Shown here piece after piece: positions 45,531 to 54,832 of a DNA stretch of 64,000 nucleotides (positions are counted from its first letter, which is position 1; each line of letters starts with the position of its first letter). A program made the position numbers and the translations under genes. Location of the stretch: contig CP091135.1 in NCBI GenBank assembly GCA_021582655.1, positions 2,258,742 through 2,322,741 on the forward strand. The letters are read 5' to 3'. Source of the DNA: Nitrosomonas sp. GTDB lineage: Bacteria > Pseudomonadota > Gammaproteobacteria > Burkholderiales > Nitrosomonadaceae. A model generated the notes under the pieces. The model worked only from the letters and a program-made list of their open reading frames with translations. It was not told the DNA's origin and did not search any database.

Positions 45531-46328
45531 TCATTTGATGAAAACAAAATCCGCGATGTTCGGAAACGGCGCGCTTTCCGGCATCCCCCAGCACGAATCG
45601 TACGTTACCTGCACCAGATAAAGCCCGGCTGGTGAAAAAGTAGGCGCTGCGTAAGTACGATTACGATTGATCAATAATTCCTGCATCCATTCGACAGGAT
45701 ACTTCCCTTTACCGACATAAACAAGGCAGCCGATAATGTTTCTGACCATATGATGTAAGAAAGCATTGGCACGTAGGTCAAAGATGAATAAGCCGCCGTC
45801 ACGGCGAACATCCAAGTGCGTGATGGTACGGACCGGTGTCTTCGCCTGGCACTCGGCGGCCCTGAATGCGGAGAAATCATGCTCACCGATGAGATGGTTC
45901 GCCGCGGCTTGCATGCGCTCCAACGCCAACGGCGCATGAAACCACCCCACCCGGTGATGCTGAATGCCCGGCCTTACCGGTCGGTTCAACAGAAGATATA
46001 CATAACGCCGCTCAAGCGCGCTATACCTGGCATGAAACCGCTCCGACACCTCGCCCGCCCACGAAATGGCGATATCATCGGGCAATAGCGCGTTGGTTCC
46101 GCGGATCCATGCCGTAACCGGTCGCCGTGCCCTGGTATCGAAATGCACCACCTGATAACGCGCATGAACCCCGGCATCGGTACGCCCCGCCGTCACAATA
46201 CGGATCTGCTCTTGCGCGATCCGCGACAGAGCCGCCTCGATATTTGTCTGAACGGAACAAGCATTTCTCTGACTTTGCCAGCCGCAATAGCGGCTGCCGT
46301 CGTATTCTAAAACAAGCGCTAACCGCAC
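45531..46328 (-). CDS. truA: tRNA pseudouridine(38-40) synthase
   Basis: A 265-residue enzyme that isomerises uridines 38-40 in tRNA anticodon arms. It opens LALVLEYDGSRYCGWQSQ. The catalytic Asp is in AGRTDAGVHARYQVVHF (about residue 52), and HHMVRNIIGCLVYVGKGK is the conserved late motif. It lies between fimV and trpF, the standard order in beta- and gammaproteobacteria. Confidence 0.97.
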   Translation of the reverse strand: MRLALVLEYDGSRYCGWQSQRNACSVQTNIEAALSRIAQEQIRIVTAGRTDAGVHARYQVVHFDTRARRPVTAWIRGTNALLPDDIAISWAGEVSERFHARYSALERRYVYLLLNRPVRPGIQHHRVGWFHAPLALERMQAAANHLIGEHDFSAFRAAECQAKTPVRTITHLDVRRDGGLFIFDLRANAFLHHMVRNIIGCLVYVGKGKYPVEWMQELLINRNRTYAAPTFSPAGLYLVQVTYDSCWGMPESAPFPNIADFVFIK

Positions 46329-46394
46329 GGTCCCGGGTCGACCAATCTCAGCGCAACACCATCATTCGTTTCCATCAACATACCGGAAGAAATA

Positions 46395-48854
46395 TCACAA
46401 TTCTTTCAGCATCTTCTTGGCAGCTTGCCTTTGATTGTCATCACCTTCCTGAATCACTTCCTCCAGCATTTCCTTAGCACCTTCCTTATCATCCATCTCA
46501 AAATAAGCTTTGGCCAAATCAAGTTTGGTTTCAACTTCCTGCCATTGCTCGCTATGAACCGACTGCTCAGCCGACTCCATCACCGTTTCCGATCGAATCT
46601 GCTCCTCCAGATTGAGATCAATATCAGAAAAATCGAATTCCGGCGCTTTTTCCGATTGCTCCGGCGGTTGACCGACTTCATCCAACGCGACTGATTCAAA
46701 CGTCAATAACTCATTTCCGGAAGCCTCGACGGCAATATCGTCCGCAAGCGATATTGAATCGTCAGCGGACGGAAGCTTGTTATCGTTCTCGGTATCCGAG
46801 GTTAAGTCGATCGCGGTATCGGCTAATTCGAAATCAATGCTTTCCGCGGCTACAGTATTTTCCCGATCGTTTTCATGATCAACCACCGGTTCAACATGAT
46901 CAAAATCGATACTCAAATCGTTACCTGCATCAACATGACCAACCGTATCTTCCCCGATCATTGCGAATTCCGCAGGATCCGATGGCAATTCTCCGGATGC
47001 CTCGAATCGATCGGTCATGGCAACATCACTGCGTGAATCCGCATCCGACGATCGGGCTTGTTCGGCATCCTCTTCCAAGTTCGCACTCAAATCCGGTTCT
47101 TCAAATGTATAGTCGTCCACAGGCGACACAGCTTCTACGACCGTATCCGTGTCCTCATCATACGTTTCATGTTCATCGTAATGATCTACGTCTTGATCGA
47201 ATTCGTCGGATTCAGCGGATGCGGCGCCATCGTTTAAACCGTCATCCGCTCCGGATGCCGACGCATCGCCCGCATAAGCCGCAGCAACCGAAGCTGCCGA
47301 CATCGCCGCCATGCGGGAACGTATCGCGGAAGAAAAGTCGTCCCTCCTTGAATCGTCTTCGCCCGCCTCCTCCGGATTTGCCCTGCGTCTTCGCAACCGT
47401 AACCAAACAAGCAGCAGTGCCAGTATCGACAGTGCGCCCACATATTCGATATAGTCGAACAGCAAGTCGGTCAGAGAGGCGTCCTCCGCTTCTTCCGTCA
47501 TAACCGGCGGATTCATCGCGGCAGGTTTACTTTCCGGTGCTGGGGATGCAAGCGGAACGGGTGTTGCTTGAATCGATTGTGGCTCATCCACGATTTCAGC
47601 GATTGAGTCCGGCTGACTCTCGCCAGGCGGCTCCGCCTCCGGCATAACCGGATTGATAATCGACGAATGCTGGTCTCCGCTCTTGGTTTGGGATTGCGCA
47701 TTCAATTGCGCTTGTGCAAGCATGGAATCCTTGAGTTCGAGCAAGTGTTTAAGATTCTGGACGCTCCTCTCAAGCATCACAACCCGCTCATTGGCCTCCC
47801 TCAACGCCAGATTTCTCGCGATGGTGTCTTCCTCCATCATGCGTAAGCGGTCAACCAAACCGGCATCCGCGGCAGCATCACCGATTTCGGATATCTGTGC
47901 GCCGCTCGACAGTTTCAAAACTTCTTTCGGTCCACCGGTAGATGCGGCGGTTTTTTTCTCAAGATTGGCGGTAATCAATCCCTGATCCGATTGGCTGATG
48001 GTCCGTGATGCCGGTGCTCCCCGGCTCATGCTCGCCAATCGACCTTGATATCTACGCCAATCGCTCACCTGGACCTTGATTTCTTTATTCGCAGCAGCAG
48101 TGTCGATCGCGGTAATTTCATTGAACTCCGGGATTTTCAGCACCGCACCGACCTTGAGCAAATTCATGTTATTGGCGACAAACGCATCGCTATTGGCGCG
48201 GTGCAACGCCACCAGCATCTGGTTGAGATTCACTCCGGCGGGCATCACCCGGCGCGCGATCGATGACAGGGTATCCCCGCGATTAACCGGTCCGTACGCG
48301 TTTTTCCCCGATCCGGCCGTATTGCCAGGGGACTTGTTGCGCTGAATGGTTCGCTGCATATTACCGGCAGCGGGAGGCGTCTCCGGTTCCAAGCGGGACT
48401 CAATGAGTGCGGCATTACGGCCGATATCGACCGCTGCAACGCTTTGCGAGCCGGCATCTATCGGATCAAGCAACACGGTATATTCACGCAGAATCCGACC
48501 GGACGCCCAACTCAATTCCATTAATACCATCAAAAAAGGATCGTTGATTGCCTGCGGCGACGCCAACTTGATATACCGATTGCCATTCGCCCTTGATTCC
48601 ACCGATGCTGTAATCGAAGACAAAACAGATTCGTAACTGATACCGGCTTGCACGTAAGTTTCCCGCGACGCGACACTTGCTTTTAGGGTTTGTAACTCGT
48701 CATTACTGGGGGCGACAAGATCGATTTCCGCATTAAGCGGTTGACCCAAAGCGGAATTGAGCGTTAATTTACCGAGCCCGGCCGCATCGACAACGGTCCA
48801 TGGTAGCATCAGAATAAATACAAACAAACTTAAACAAAAAGATGTTTTATACAC
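46395..48854 (-). CDS. fimV: FimV-like peptidoglycan-binding polarity protein
   Basis: An 819-residue protein with a signal peptide (LFVFILMLPWTVVDA, about residues 10-24) and the conserved FimV N-terminal domain (LNSALGQPLNAEIDLV). A LysM domain follows (about 190-245, VNRGDTLSSIARRV and VGAVLKIPE). A coiled coil (about 340-375) and one membrane helix (VGALSILALLLVWLRLRRRR, about 470-490) come next. A long, very acidic cytoplasmic region ends in the FimV C-terminal TPR-like cap (KLDLAKAYFEMDDKEGAKEMLEEVI). In Pseudomonas, FimV organises polar type IV pili and c-di-GMP or cAMP signalling. It heads the truA-trp cluster, as expected. The upstream neighbour is unusual (nhaC in place of asd). Confidence 0.93.
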   Translation of the reverse strand: MYKTSFCLSLFVFILMLPWTVVDAAGLGKLTLNSALGQPLNAEIDLVAPSNDELQTLKASVASRETYVQAGISYESVLSSITASVESRANGNRYIKLASPQAINDPFLMVLMELSWASGRILREYTVLLDPIDAGSQSVAAVDIGRNAALIESRLEPETPPAAGNMQRTIQRNKSPGNTAGSGKNAYGPVNRGDTLSSIARRVMPAGVNLNQMLVALHRANSDAFVANNMNLLKVGAVLKIPEFNEITAIDTAAANKEIKVQVSDWRRYQGRLASMSRGAPASRTISQSDQGLITANLEKKTAASTGGPKEVLKLSSGAQISEIGDAAADAGLVDRLRMMEEDTIARNLALREANERVVMLERSVQNLKHLLELKDSMLAQAQLNAQSQTKSGDQHSSIINPVMPEAEPPGESQPDSIAEIVDEPQSIQATPVPLASPAPESKPAAMNPPVMTEEAEDASLTDLLFDYIEYVGALSILALLLVWLRLRRRRANPEEAGEDDSRRDDFSSAIRSRMAAMSAASVAAAYAGDASASGADDGLNDGAASAESDEFDQDVDHYDEHETYDEDTDTVVEAVSPVDDYTFEEPDLSANLEEDAEQARSSDADSRSDVAMTDRFEASGELPSDPAEFAMIGEDTVGHVDAGNDLSIDFDHVEPVVDHENDRENTVAAESIDFELADTAIDLTSDTENDNKLPSADDSISLADDIAVEASGNELLTFESVALDEVGQPPEQSEKAPEFDFSDIDLNLEEQIRSETVMESAEQSVHSEQWQEVETKLDLAKAYFEMDDKEGAKEMLEEVIQEGDDNQRQAAKKMLKEL

Positions 48855-49189
48855 CGAAGTACCCTCTTTGATTTTTGGAAATGGGCAACACTAACACCGC
48901 AGCGGAATCGCCAAAGCAATGATTATGCCTGAAATTGCAGGTTAATTCATTTAATCTTTCCTGACATTAAATCGATGGTGCCGATTATGTCGCCGCAATC
49001 CCTAAGCGTGAGGAAGCGAACCATCCTCGCAATGAAGCGATTCGCCCGTGTGCGGTCATCGATTAATCAGCACTCCCTTAAAGCGACTCCTGGCCATGAT
49101 CGAGAAATGCGATTGGCTATGTTCATAGCAACAAAACGACTAAATCCGCCTTGAGCGCAATCGATTCGCAAACGCATACCGAACCGACA
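48855..49189. other. Gap upstream of fimV with a repeat copy
   Basis: No gene. It contains MITE-like copy D (49010-49082). The fimV promoter should lie in the first 150 bases, but no clear hexamer pair stands out by eye. Confidence 0.45.
49010..49082. repeat. MITE-like repeat, copy D (right half)
   Basis: AGGAAGCG, CTCGCAATGAAGCGATTCGC and the terminal GATTAATCAGCACTCCCTTAA match the right halves of copies A, B and C. No left end is seen. Confidence 0.6.
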
Positions 49190-50605
49190 TCACCCGCGCC
49201 TGCGCCACAATCCGATCCCTAACACCACCATTACCACCGATACCAATGGATTCAGCACATTCAGCAGCGCATACGCGGCGTAATCCAAGGTCGGTACGCC
49301 GAGTGTCGCTGCGTAAAAGGTGCCCGCAGTGGTCCACGGTATCAATCCGGTGGTTAGCGTCGAACCTTCCTCGACCGAACGCGACAACATTGCGTTGTCC
49401 AGTTCCTTTTCCTGATACGCGCTCTTGAATAGCTGGCAGTTGAGTAAAATGGAGATATATGCTTCGCCTGTCGCCAAGTTGCCGACCAGACCAGATACGA
49501 TAGTGGTCGCGATCAATGTGCTGGCGCGCCGGATACGGTGGATAATTTGCTGCAGCAATACGCGCAAGAATCCCCCGTGGTGCAACATGCCGCCGAGTGC
49601 CAGCGCCATCAAAGACAACAGTAGCGTCCACGCCATGTCGGATAAACCGCCGCGCCCCAGCAACTGATCGATGCTTTCGATGCCGGTGGAACCCGGCATA
49701 TTCAACCACAGCGCATTGACCACATCAGTACCATCCTTGCCCTGATACGCCACGGCAATCAACATCGCCAGCAAAATGCTGCACGACATGCTGATTTCGG
49801 CGGCATGGCGTTTGACGCTCAGCACCAACATCAGCAGCAACGGCAGCAACGTCACCCACGGATCCAGTCGGTAAGCGCCGGCTAACGCCGCCCGGATACC
49901 GTCGATATGGTGATTCGGCAAGTCGTTATCGCTGTATTGCAGGCCCCAAAGGGCAAAAACAATCAACACCAGCAAGAAAGTAGGCAGTGTGGTGTACAGC
50001 ATCGCACCGATATGGCGGTATAACCCGGTCCCTGCACTCATCGCGGCAAGATTGGTGGTATCGGATATCGGTGATAATTTGTCACCGAACGTCGCGCCGG
50101 AAACGATCATGCCCGCTACCAGCGGCAACGGGATACCCATCGCATCGCCGATGCCGATCAACACCACACCGACGGTACCGGCGGTTCCCCACGAAGTTCC
50201 GGTTGCAATCGACATCAAGCTGCACAAAACCAATCCGGCAGCAAGAAAGATACCAGGATTCAACCACTCCAGGCCATAGTACATCAAACTTGCGATAGTG
50301 CCGCTTTGCATGAAGCTTGCAATCACCATGCCGATCAGCAGAAAAATATAAATCGCCGGCAGCGCCTTGATAATACCGTCATCCATCATCCGCCGGATTG
50401 CGGCAAACGAATAACCCAAGCCGCGCACATTTACGCTCACCCACACCAATGCCAGAAAGATCAGCGCATGCAAGCTCACTGACGCAACAAACAATCCGGA
50501 TGAAATCAGCAGTAACACGCCCGAAAAGCAAACCGCCGCATGCAGCAGCGACGGCGCTCTCGCAACCTCATCCAATGTTTCGACAGGCGAATCCCGATCG
50601 GACAT
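49190..50605 (-). CDS. nhaC: Na+/H+ antiporter, NhaC family
   Basis: A membrane protein of 471 residues with about eleven helices. Family segments are visible: TGTSWGTAGTVGVVLIGIG, the ion-site stretch SGATFGDKLSPISDTTNLA (about residues 170-190) and GLVGNLATGEAYISILL. These match NhaC-type antiporters that exchange cytoplasmic Na+ for protons. A start 111 bases upstream is open, but it would lie inside msrB. The ATG at 50605 has AAGG before it and begins eight bases after the msrB stop, so the pair is probably an operon. It occupies the place where asd is usually found next to fimV. Confidence 0.9.
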   Translation of the reverse strand: MSDRDSPVETLDEVARAPSLLHAAVCFSGVLLLISSGLFVASVSLHALIFLALVWVSVNVRGLGYSFAAIRRMMDDGIIKALPAIYIFLLIGMVIASFMQSGTIASLMYYGLEWLNPGIFLAAGLVLCSLMSIATGTSWGTAGTVGVVLIGIGDAMGIPLPLVAGMIVSGATFGDKLSPISDTTNLAAMSAGTGLYRHIGAMLYTTLPTFLLVLIVFALWGLQYSDNDLPNHHIDGIRAALAGAYRLDPWVTLLPLLLMLVLSVKRHAAEISMSCSILLAMLIAVAYQGKDGTDVVNALWLNMPGSTGIESIDQLLGRGGLSDMAWTLLLSLMALALGGMLHHGGFLRVLLQQIIHRIRRASTLIATTIVSGLVGNLATGEAYISILLNCQLFKSAYQEKELDNAMLSRSVEEGSTLTTGLIPWTTAGTFYAATLGVPTLDYAAYALLNVLNPLVSVVMVVLGIGLWRRRG

Positions 50606-50613
50606 TCGCGGCC

Positions 50614-51081
50614 TTATTTTTGTATTCCGGTGGCGAATAAAACCAGCAAATCGCCGTACCCCATCGCAGCCATGTCTTCTTTGTCGATAAACTTCAGCGC
50701 GGCGGAATTGATACAAAAGCGTAACCCGGTCGGCGCCGGTCCGTCCTCAAACACATGCCCCAAATGACTATCCGCATAACGGCTGCGAACCTCAATGCGC
50801 GGCACCCGCAGCTCGTAGTCGGACCGGTATTGCAGGTAGTGTTCGTCGATTGACCGGTAAAAACTCGGCCAACCGGAGCCTGAATCAAACTTATGCACCG
50901 ACGCAAACAGCGGTTCACCGGATACAATATCCACATAAATGCCTTCCGCTTTGTTATCCCAGTACGTATTCTGAAACGGCGGCTCGGTAGCGGCATGCTG
51001 AGTGACCTGATATTGCAGCGACGTTAAATCCCGCTTCAGCACTTCGGGTTCTTTATTGAAATTTTGATACGGATTTGGCAT
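50614..51081 (-). CDS. msrB: Peptide-methionine (R)-S-oxide reductase MsrB
   Basis: A 155-residue enzyme that reduces methionine-R-sulfoxide in oxidised proteins. Typical segments are [51 protein letters not shown] and the catalytic Cys in [11 protein letters not shown]. The two CxxC zinc-binding pairs present in many MsrBs are missing ([12 protein letters not shown] has no Cys), so this is the zinc-free type. No resolving Cys is obvious, so thioredoxin must reduce it directly. It overlaps nothing and is followed eight bases later by nhaC. Confidence 0.93.
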   Translation of the reverse strand: MPNPYQNFNKEPEVLKRDLTSLQYQVTQHAATEPPFQNTYWDNKAEGIYVDIVSGEPLFASVHKFDSGSGWPSFYRSIDEHYLQYRSDYELRVPRIEVRSRYADSHLGHVFEDGPAPTGLRFCINSAALKFIDKEDMAAMGYGDLLVLFATGIQK

Positions 51082-51119
51082 AGCGGCACTCCCTTAATAT
51101 CCATTCCAAGCAACCATTG

Positions 51120-52274
51120 ATGATGAAATTTGACGGCACAATTACACATTTATCGCAAAAAGGCCTGGGTGTTGTCAAAAACACGCAGAATAACATGTCG
51201 TATTTCGTTTATGGGACGTGGCCGGGCGATCGCGGGGAATTCGAAGTAACCGACAAGCCGCTGCACAATAAAAAATTCGGCTACGCCAAGCTGGTCCGGC
51301 TGATCCAATCGTCCCCACAGCGCCAAACGCCGCCATGCCCGCATACCGGCCCGCTGCAAAACGCATGCACCGGTTGCCCGTGGATGATCGCCGATTACGC
51401 CAGTCAATTGGAACAAAAACAAAACCGCTTTCGCTACGCCATGCAGCGGGTCGGCTTCGATGCCGCGCAATTGCCTGTTAAGCCCATCCATCCTGCACCT
51501 CAGCTGTACGGTTACCGCAACCGCTGCCAACTCAAAACCGACGGTGCGCAACTGGGATTCATCTCCGAAGACACCCATCAAATCGCCCCGATTCAGGATT
51601 GTATCGTGCTTAACGATGCTTGCCGCCGTTTGTTGCAAAGCGCGCTGGAACAACTGCCGAACCCTGACTGGCAATCGGATTCGGATAATAATCGGCACAG
51701 TATCGAACTGGATGACGAGATGCAGCCGGATGCTATCCGCATCAACCGGGAACGCGCTTTCAAGCAAGGGAACACCCAGCAAAACACATGGATGCAAGCT
51801 TGGCTGCAGCAACAACTTGCCCGTTGTTCTCATCCCGACAAGGCAGTGGAATTGTTTTGCGGTTCAGGTAATTTCACTTCCGTCATCGCCGCGGCGAATT
51901 GCACTTCGGTACTTGCTTATGAAGCGGATGCGGATGCGGTTGCCAGGCTTGAAACCAGAAAGCTCGCCAAGGTCCGGTCGGTTGTGATCGATCTGTTCGA
52001 TCCGCGAATTTGGAAAAAACTGAAAAACCGAGTGGGTGATGCGAGAACCCTGGTACTCGATCCGCCGCGCGCCGGTTTAAAAAAACATCAAGGCTTTTTC
52101 GACAGCTTCACCGCGCTGAAGACGATCATTTACATTTCCTGCAATCCGGAGACATTCGCGCGCGATGCATGGTTTTTCAAGCAACACGGATTTCTTATCG
52201 ATGAAATCCAGCTGATCGATTTATTTCCACACACACCGCATGTGGAAGTGCTGGCGGTGTTTCAGCGCCGCTAA
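51120..52274 (+). CDS. RNA uracil-C5 methyltransferase, TrmA/RumA family
   Basis: A 384-residue SAM-dependent RNA methyltransferase. The N-terminal TRAM-like domain (MKFDGTITHLSQKGLGVV) is followed by an iron-sulfur cysteine cluster (CPHTGPLQNACTGCPWM with a later Cys). The SAM-domain motif FKQGN (about residue 214), motif I VELFCGSGNFTSVIA and the catalytic Cys in YISCNPETFARD (about 340) complete it. The family makes 5-methyluridine in 23S rRNA (U747/U1939) or tRNA U54, and I cannot tell which site. ATG starts at 51120 and 51123 are equivalent. It is divergent from msrB and its end overlaps the convergent ald gene by four bases. Confidence 0.9.
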   Translation: MMKFDGTITHLSQKGLGVVKNTQNNMSYFVYGTWPGDRGEFEVTDKPLHNKKFGYAKLVRLIQSSPQRQTPPCPHTGPLQNACTGCPWMIADYASQLEQKQNRFRYAMQRVGFDAAQLPVKPIHPAPQLYGYRNRCQLKTDGAQLGFISEDTHQIAPIQDCIVLNDACRRLLQSALEQLPNPDWQSDSDNNRHSIELDDEMQPDAIRINRERAFKQGNTQQNTWMQAWLQQQLARCSHPDKAVELFCGSGNFTSVIAAANCTSVLAYEADADAVARLETRKLAKVRSVVIDLFDPRIWKKLKNRVGDARTLVLDPPRAGLKKHQGFFDSFTALKTIIYISCNPETFARDAWFFKQHGFLIDEIQLIDLFPHTPHVEVLAVFQRR

Positions 52275-53389
52275 CCAGCAAGCGCCTCCTGCGCGCTGAC
52301 ATACGGCAACCCTTGATCGCCCGCCACCGCCTCGTATGTCAACCGTCCTCGATAGATATTCAAACCGTTGCGCAAATGTGGATCTTGCTGCAACGCCTTT
52401 TGATATCCTTTACCCGCCAGTGCCAGCACAAACGGCAGCGTCGCATTATTCAATGCGAACGTGGATGTCCGCGCCACCGCGCCCGGCATATTGGAAACAC
52501 AATAGTGCACCACACCGTCGACGGTATAAATCGGCTCGGCCAGTGTCGTCGGCTTGGAGGTTGCGAAACAACCGCCCTGATCAATCGCCACATCCACCAG
52601 CACAGCGCCGCGATTCATCCGCGACACCAGTTCACGGCTGACCAATTTGGGAGCGGCGGCACCGGGAATCAGCACCGCGCCGATGACCAGATCAGCGGTT
52701 GAGACATGCTCTTCCACCGCATCAACCGTGGAAAAAACGGTGTTGATGCGCGAGCCGTACTGCGAATCCAGCTGCTGCAAGCGGTGTATCGATTTATCCA
52801 GCACGGTGACATGCGCTTCAACACCCATCGCGATGCGCGCCGCATTGGTACCGACGACACCGCCACCCAGTACCACCACACGTGCCGCCGGTACCCCGGA
52901 AACACCGCCGAGCAGCATGCCACGCCCGCCCTGATCCAATTCCAGGGCATGTGCGCCTGCCTGAATCGCCATACGTCCGGCGACTTCACTCATCGGCGCG
53001 AGCAACGGCAAACCGCCGAAGCTATCCGTAACCGTTTCATAAGCAATCGCGATGCAGTCCGATTCAATCAGATGCTGGGTTTGCACCGGATCAGGCGCCA
53101 AATGCAAATAAGTGAACAACACTTGTCCCGCACGCAACAGCGGCATTTCCGATGCTTGCGGCTCCTTGACCTTGACGATCAGATCCGCTTGCGCATAAAT
53201 TTCCTGCGCCGTATCGATCACTTGCGCACCGGCGGCGCGATATTTGTCATCGCCCAGATCGATTTGCTGCCCGGCATTTTTCTGCACCAATACCTGATGC
53301 CCATGAGCGACCAATTCGCGTACTGCCGCCGGTGTCAAACCCACTCTCGATTCATGTGTTTTAATTTCCTTCGGTACACCAATACGCAT
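52271..53389 (-). CDS. ald: Alanine dehydrogenase
   Basis: A 372-residue NAD-dependent enzyme for reversible deamination of alanine to pyruvate. It begins MRIGVPKEIKTHESRVGLTP, typical of Ald. Other landmarks are VKVKEPQASE, FTYLHLAPD (active His) and the NAD Rossmann loop VVLGGGVVGTNAARIA (about residue 170). The end, GLPYVSAQEALAG, lacks extra domains, so it is not a lysine or transhydrogenase relative. The start at 53389 has GGAG six bases upstream, and an open start 12 bases earlier is less likely. The end overlaps the convergent methyltransferase stop. Confidence 0.95.
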   Translation of the reverse strand: MRIGVPKEIKTHESRVGLTPAAVRELVAHGHQVLVQKNAGQQIDLGDDKYRAAGAQVIDTAQEIYAQADLIVKVKEPQASEMPLLRAGQVLFTYLHLAPDPVQTQHLIESDCIAIAYETVTDSFGGLPLLAPMSEVAGRMAIQAGAHALELDQGGRGMLLGGVSGVPAARVVVLGGGVVGTNAARIAMGVEAHVTVLDKSIHRLQQLDSQYGSRINTVFSTVDAVEEHVSTADLVIGAVLIPGAAAPKLVSRELVSRMNRGAVLVDVAIDQGGCFATSKPTTLAEPIYTVDGVVHYCVSNMPGAVARTSTFALNNATLPFVLALAGKGYQKALQQDPHLRNGLNIYRGRLTYEAVAGDQGLPYVSAQEALAG

Positions 53390-53410
53390 GCCGTTCTCCA
53401 CTCGTTATCG

Positions 53411-54151
53411 TTAAATAATGCCACCGTTTGCACCAATGCTTTGCCCGGTGATCCAACCGGCTTCATCGCTGACCAAAAATAATACGATCCGCGCGATATC
53501 CTGCACGCTGCCAACGCGGCCGAGGGCCGCCATACCGGCCATCCGTTCGATATCAGCGGCGGTTTTGCCGGTGCGGAACAATTCGGTGTCAACCGGTCCC
53601 GGCAAGACACAATTGGCGGTAACGCCACGCGCACCCATTTCACGGGCGAAAATCCTGGTCAACTGCTCCACCGCCGCTTTGGTAGCCGCGTAAGCGCCGT
53701 ATTTGGGAAGCATCAACCGGGTTACGGTACTCGATAGCGTGACTACCCGGCCATGATCGGACAGCCTGCGTGCGGCCTCGCGGAGTGCGTAAAACACACC
53801 TTTCACATTGGTATCGACCAGCCGATCGAATTCGTCGTCTTGAATCGAAGAAATTTCTTTGAATAATAAAATACCGGCATTGTTCACCAGGATGTCGGCG
53901 CGGCGGAAATGCATTTCCGCCGTCGCAAACAGTTCGCGTACCGCTACGGGATCGGCCACATCGGCCTGCACCGGCACGCATACTCCGCCGGATGCGGCAA
54001 TCGCGGCACATAACCGTTCCGCCGCGGCTTTGTCTTGCCGGTAATTGACGACAACCCTGGCACCTGCTCGGGCCAGCGTAACTGCAATCCCGGCACCGAT
54101 TCCCCGGGCCGCCCCGGTTACGATCGCGACTTTTCCATCCAGCGAATACAT
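53411..54151 (-). CDS. Short-chain dehydrogenase/reductase (SDR)
   Basis: A 246-residue classical SDR. The NAD(P) motif is VTGAARGIGAGIA, followed by NNAGILL. The catalytic Ser is in TLSSTVT and the YxxxK pair in YGAYAATKAAVEQL (about residue 154). The region VNYRQDKAAAE after the first strand favours NADP. It ends ITGQSIGANGGI, as in FabG-type members. It resembles 3-ketoacyl-ACP reductase-like enzymes, but the substrate is unknown. It lies 21 bases upstream of ald and is probably co-transcribed. Confidence 0.88.
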   Translation of the reverse strand: MYSLDGKVAIVTGAARGIGAGIAVTLARAGARVVVNYRQDKAAAERLCAAIAASGGVCVPVQADVADPVAVRELFATAEMHFRRADILVNNAGILLFKEISSIQDDEFDRLVDTNVKGVFYALREAARRLSDHGRVVTLSSTVTRLMLPKYGAYAATKAAVEQLTRIFAREMGARGVTANCVLPGPVDTELFRTGKTAADIERMAGMAALGRVGSVQDIARIVLFLVSDEAGWITGQSIGANGGII

Positions 54152-54187
54152 CACCAAGCTAGCAACGAACGAATAACGTAATTGACA

Positions 54188-54832
54188 TTATTTCGTCACT
54201 TCCCGGTCCCGAAGAATTTGAATCACCTGCCGATGCTCACGTTTCTCCGCCCAAGTCAGCGCGCTATCGCCCTGTTGGTTTTTAAGCGAAGGATCGGCAC
54301 CGTATTCGAGCAACAACGCTACCGCGTCCGGATGATTGCCGCGAACGGCCATCATCAGCACCGTCGATCCGTTGTCGGAGGCCGCATTGATATCGGCCCC
54401 GCCTTTCAATAGCAATCGGATGGTATCCAGGTGCCCCCCGGTTGCCGCATACAGCAACGGATTCCAGCCTTCATGACTGATCTCCGCGCCTCTGATGTAA
54501 AGCTGCTTCACCATGTCGGTTTGTCCGTGATAGCTGGCCAGCATCACCGCGGTTTCACCGTATCGATTGCGGGTATGGATATTTGCACCCGCATCCATCA
54601 GCAATTCCGCCAGCTTTGGATTATGCTGCTGGGCGGCCATCATCAACGGCGTATATCCTTCCGGATTCGGCATATCTGGATTGGCACCTTGTTTCAGTAG
54701 CTTGGATACTTCATGCAAGCGATCCTTTTCAATCGCCAAAATTAAATCCCGCTGAAGATCGGCCAGTACCGGAGACGAAAAAATCCACAGTATTACAGTC
54801 ATTAAGAAGGATGGAGACAACATCTTATGCAT
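54188..54832 (-). CDS. Exported ankyrin-repeat protein
   Basis: A 214-residue protein with a signal peptide (LMTVILWIFSSPVLA, cleaved near residue 25) and five ankyrin repeats (about residues 30-205), seen as EGYTPLMMAAQQHNPKLAELLMDAGAN, GETAVMLASYHG, WNPLLYAATGGHLDTI, GSTVLMMAVRGNHPDAVALLLEYGAD and GDSALTWAEKREHRQV. It is likely a periplasmic scaffold. The start at 54832 has a GAGGTG site and overlaps the tatD end by eight bases, so it is translated with tatD. A longer open frame exists, but the extra part is inside tatD. The partner is unknown. Confidence 0.85.
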   Translation of the reverse strand: MHKMLSPSFLMTVILWIFSSPVLADLQRDLILAIEKDRLHEVSKLLKQGANPDMPNPEGYTPLMMAAQQHNPKLAELLMDAGANIHTRNRYGETAVMLASYHGQTDMVKQLYIRGAEISHEGWNPLLYAATGGHLDTIRLLLKGGADINAASDNGSTVLMMAVRGNHPDAVALLLEYGADPSLKNQQGDSALTWAEKREHRQVIQILRDREVTK

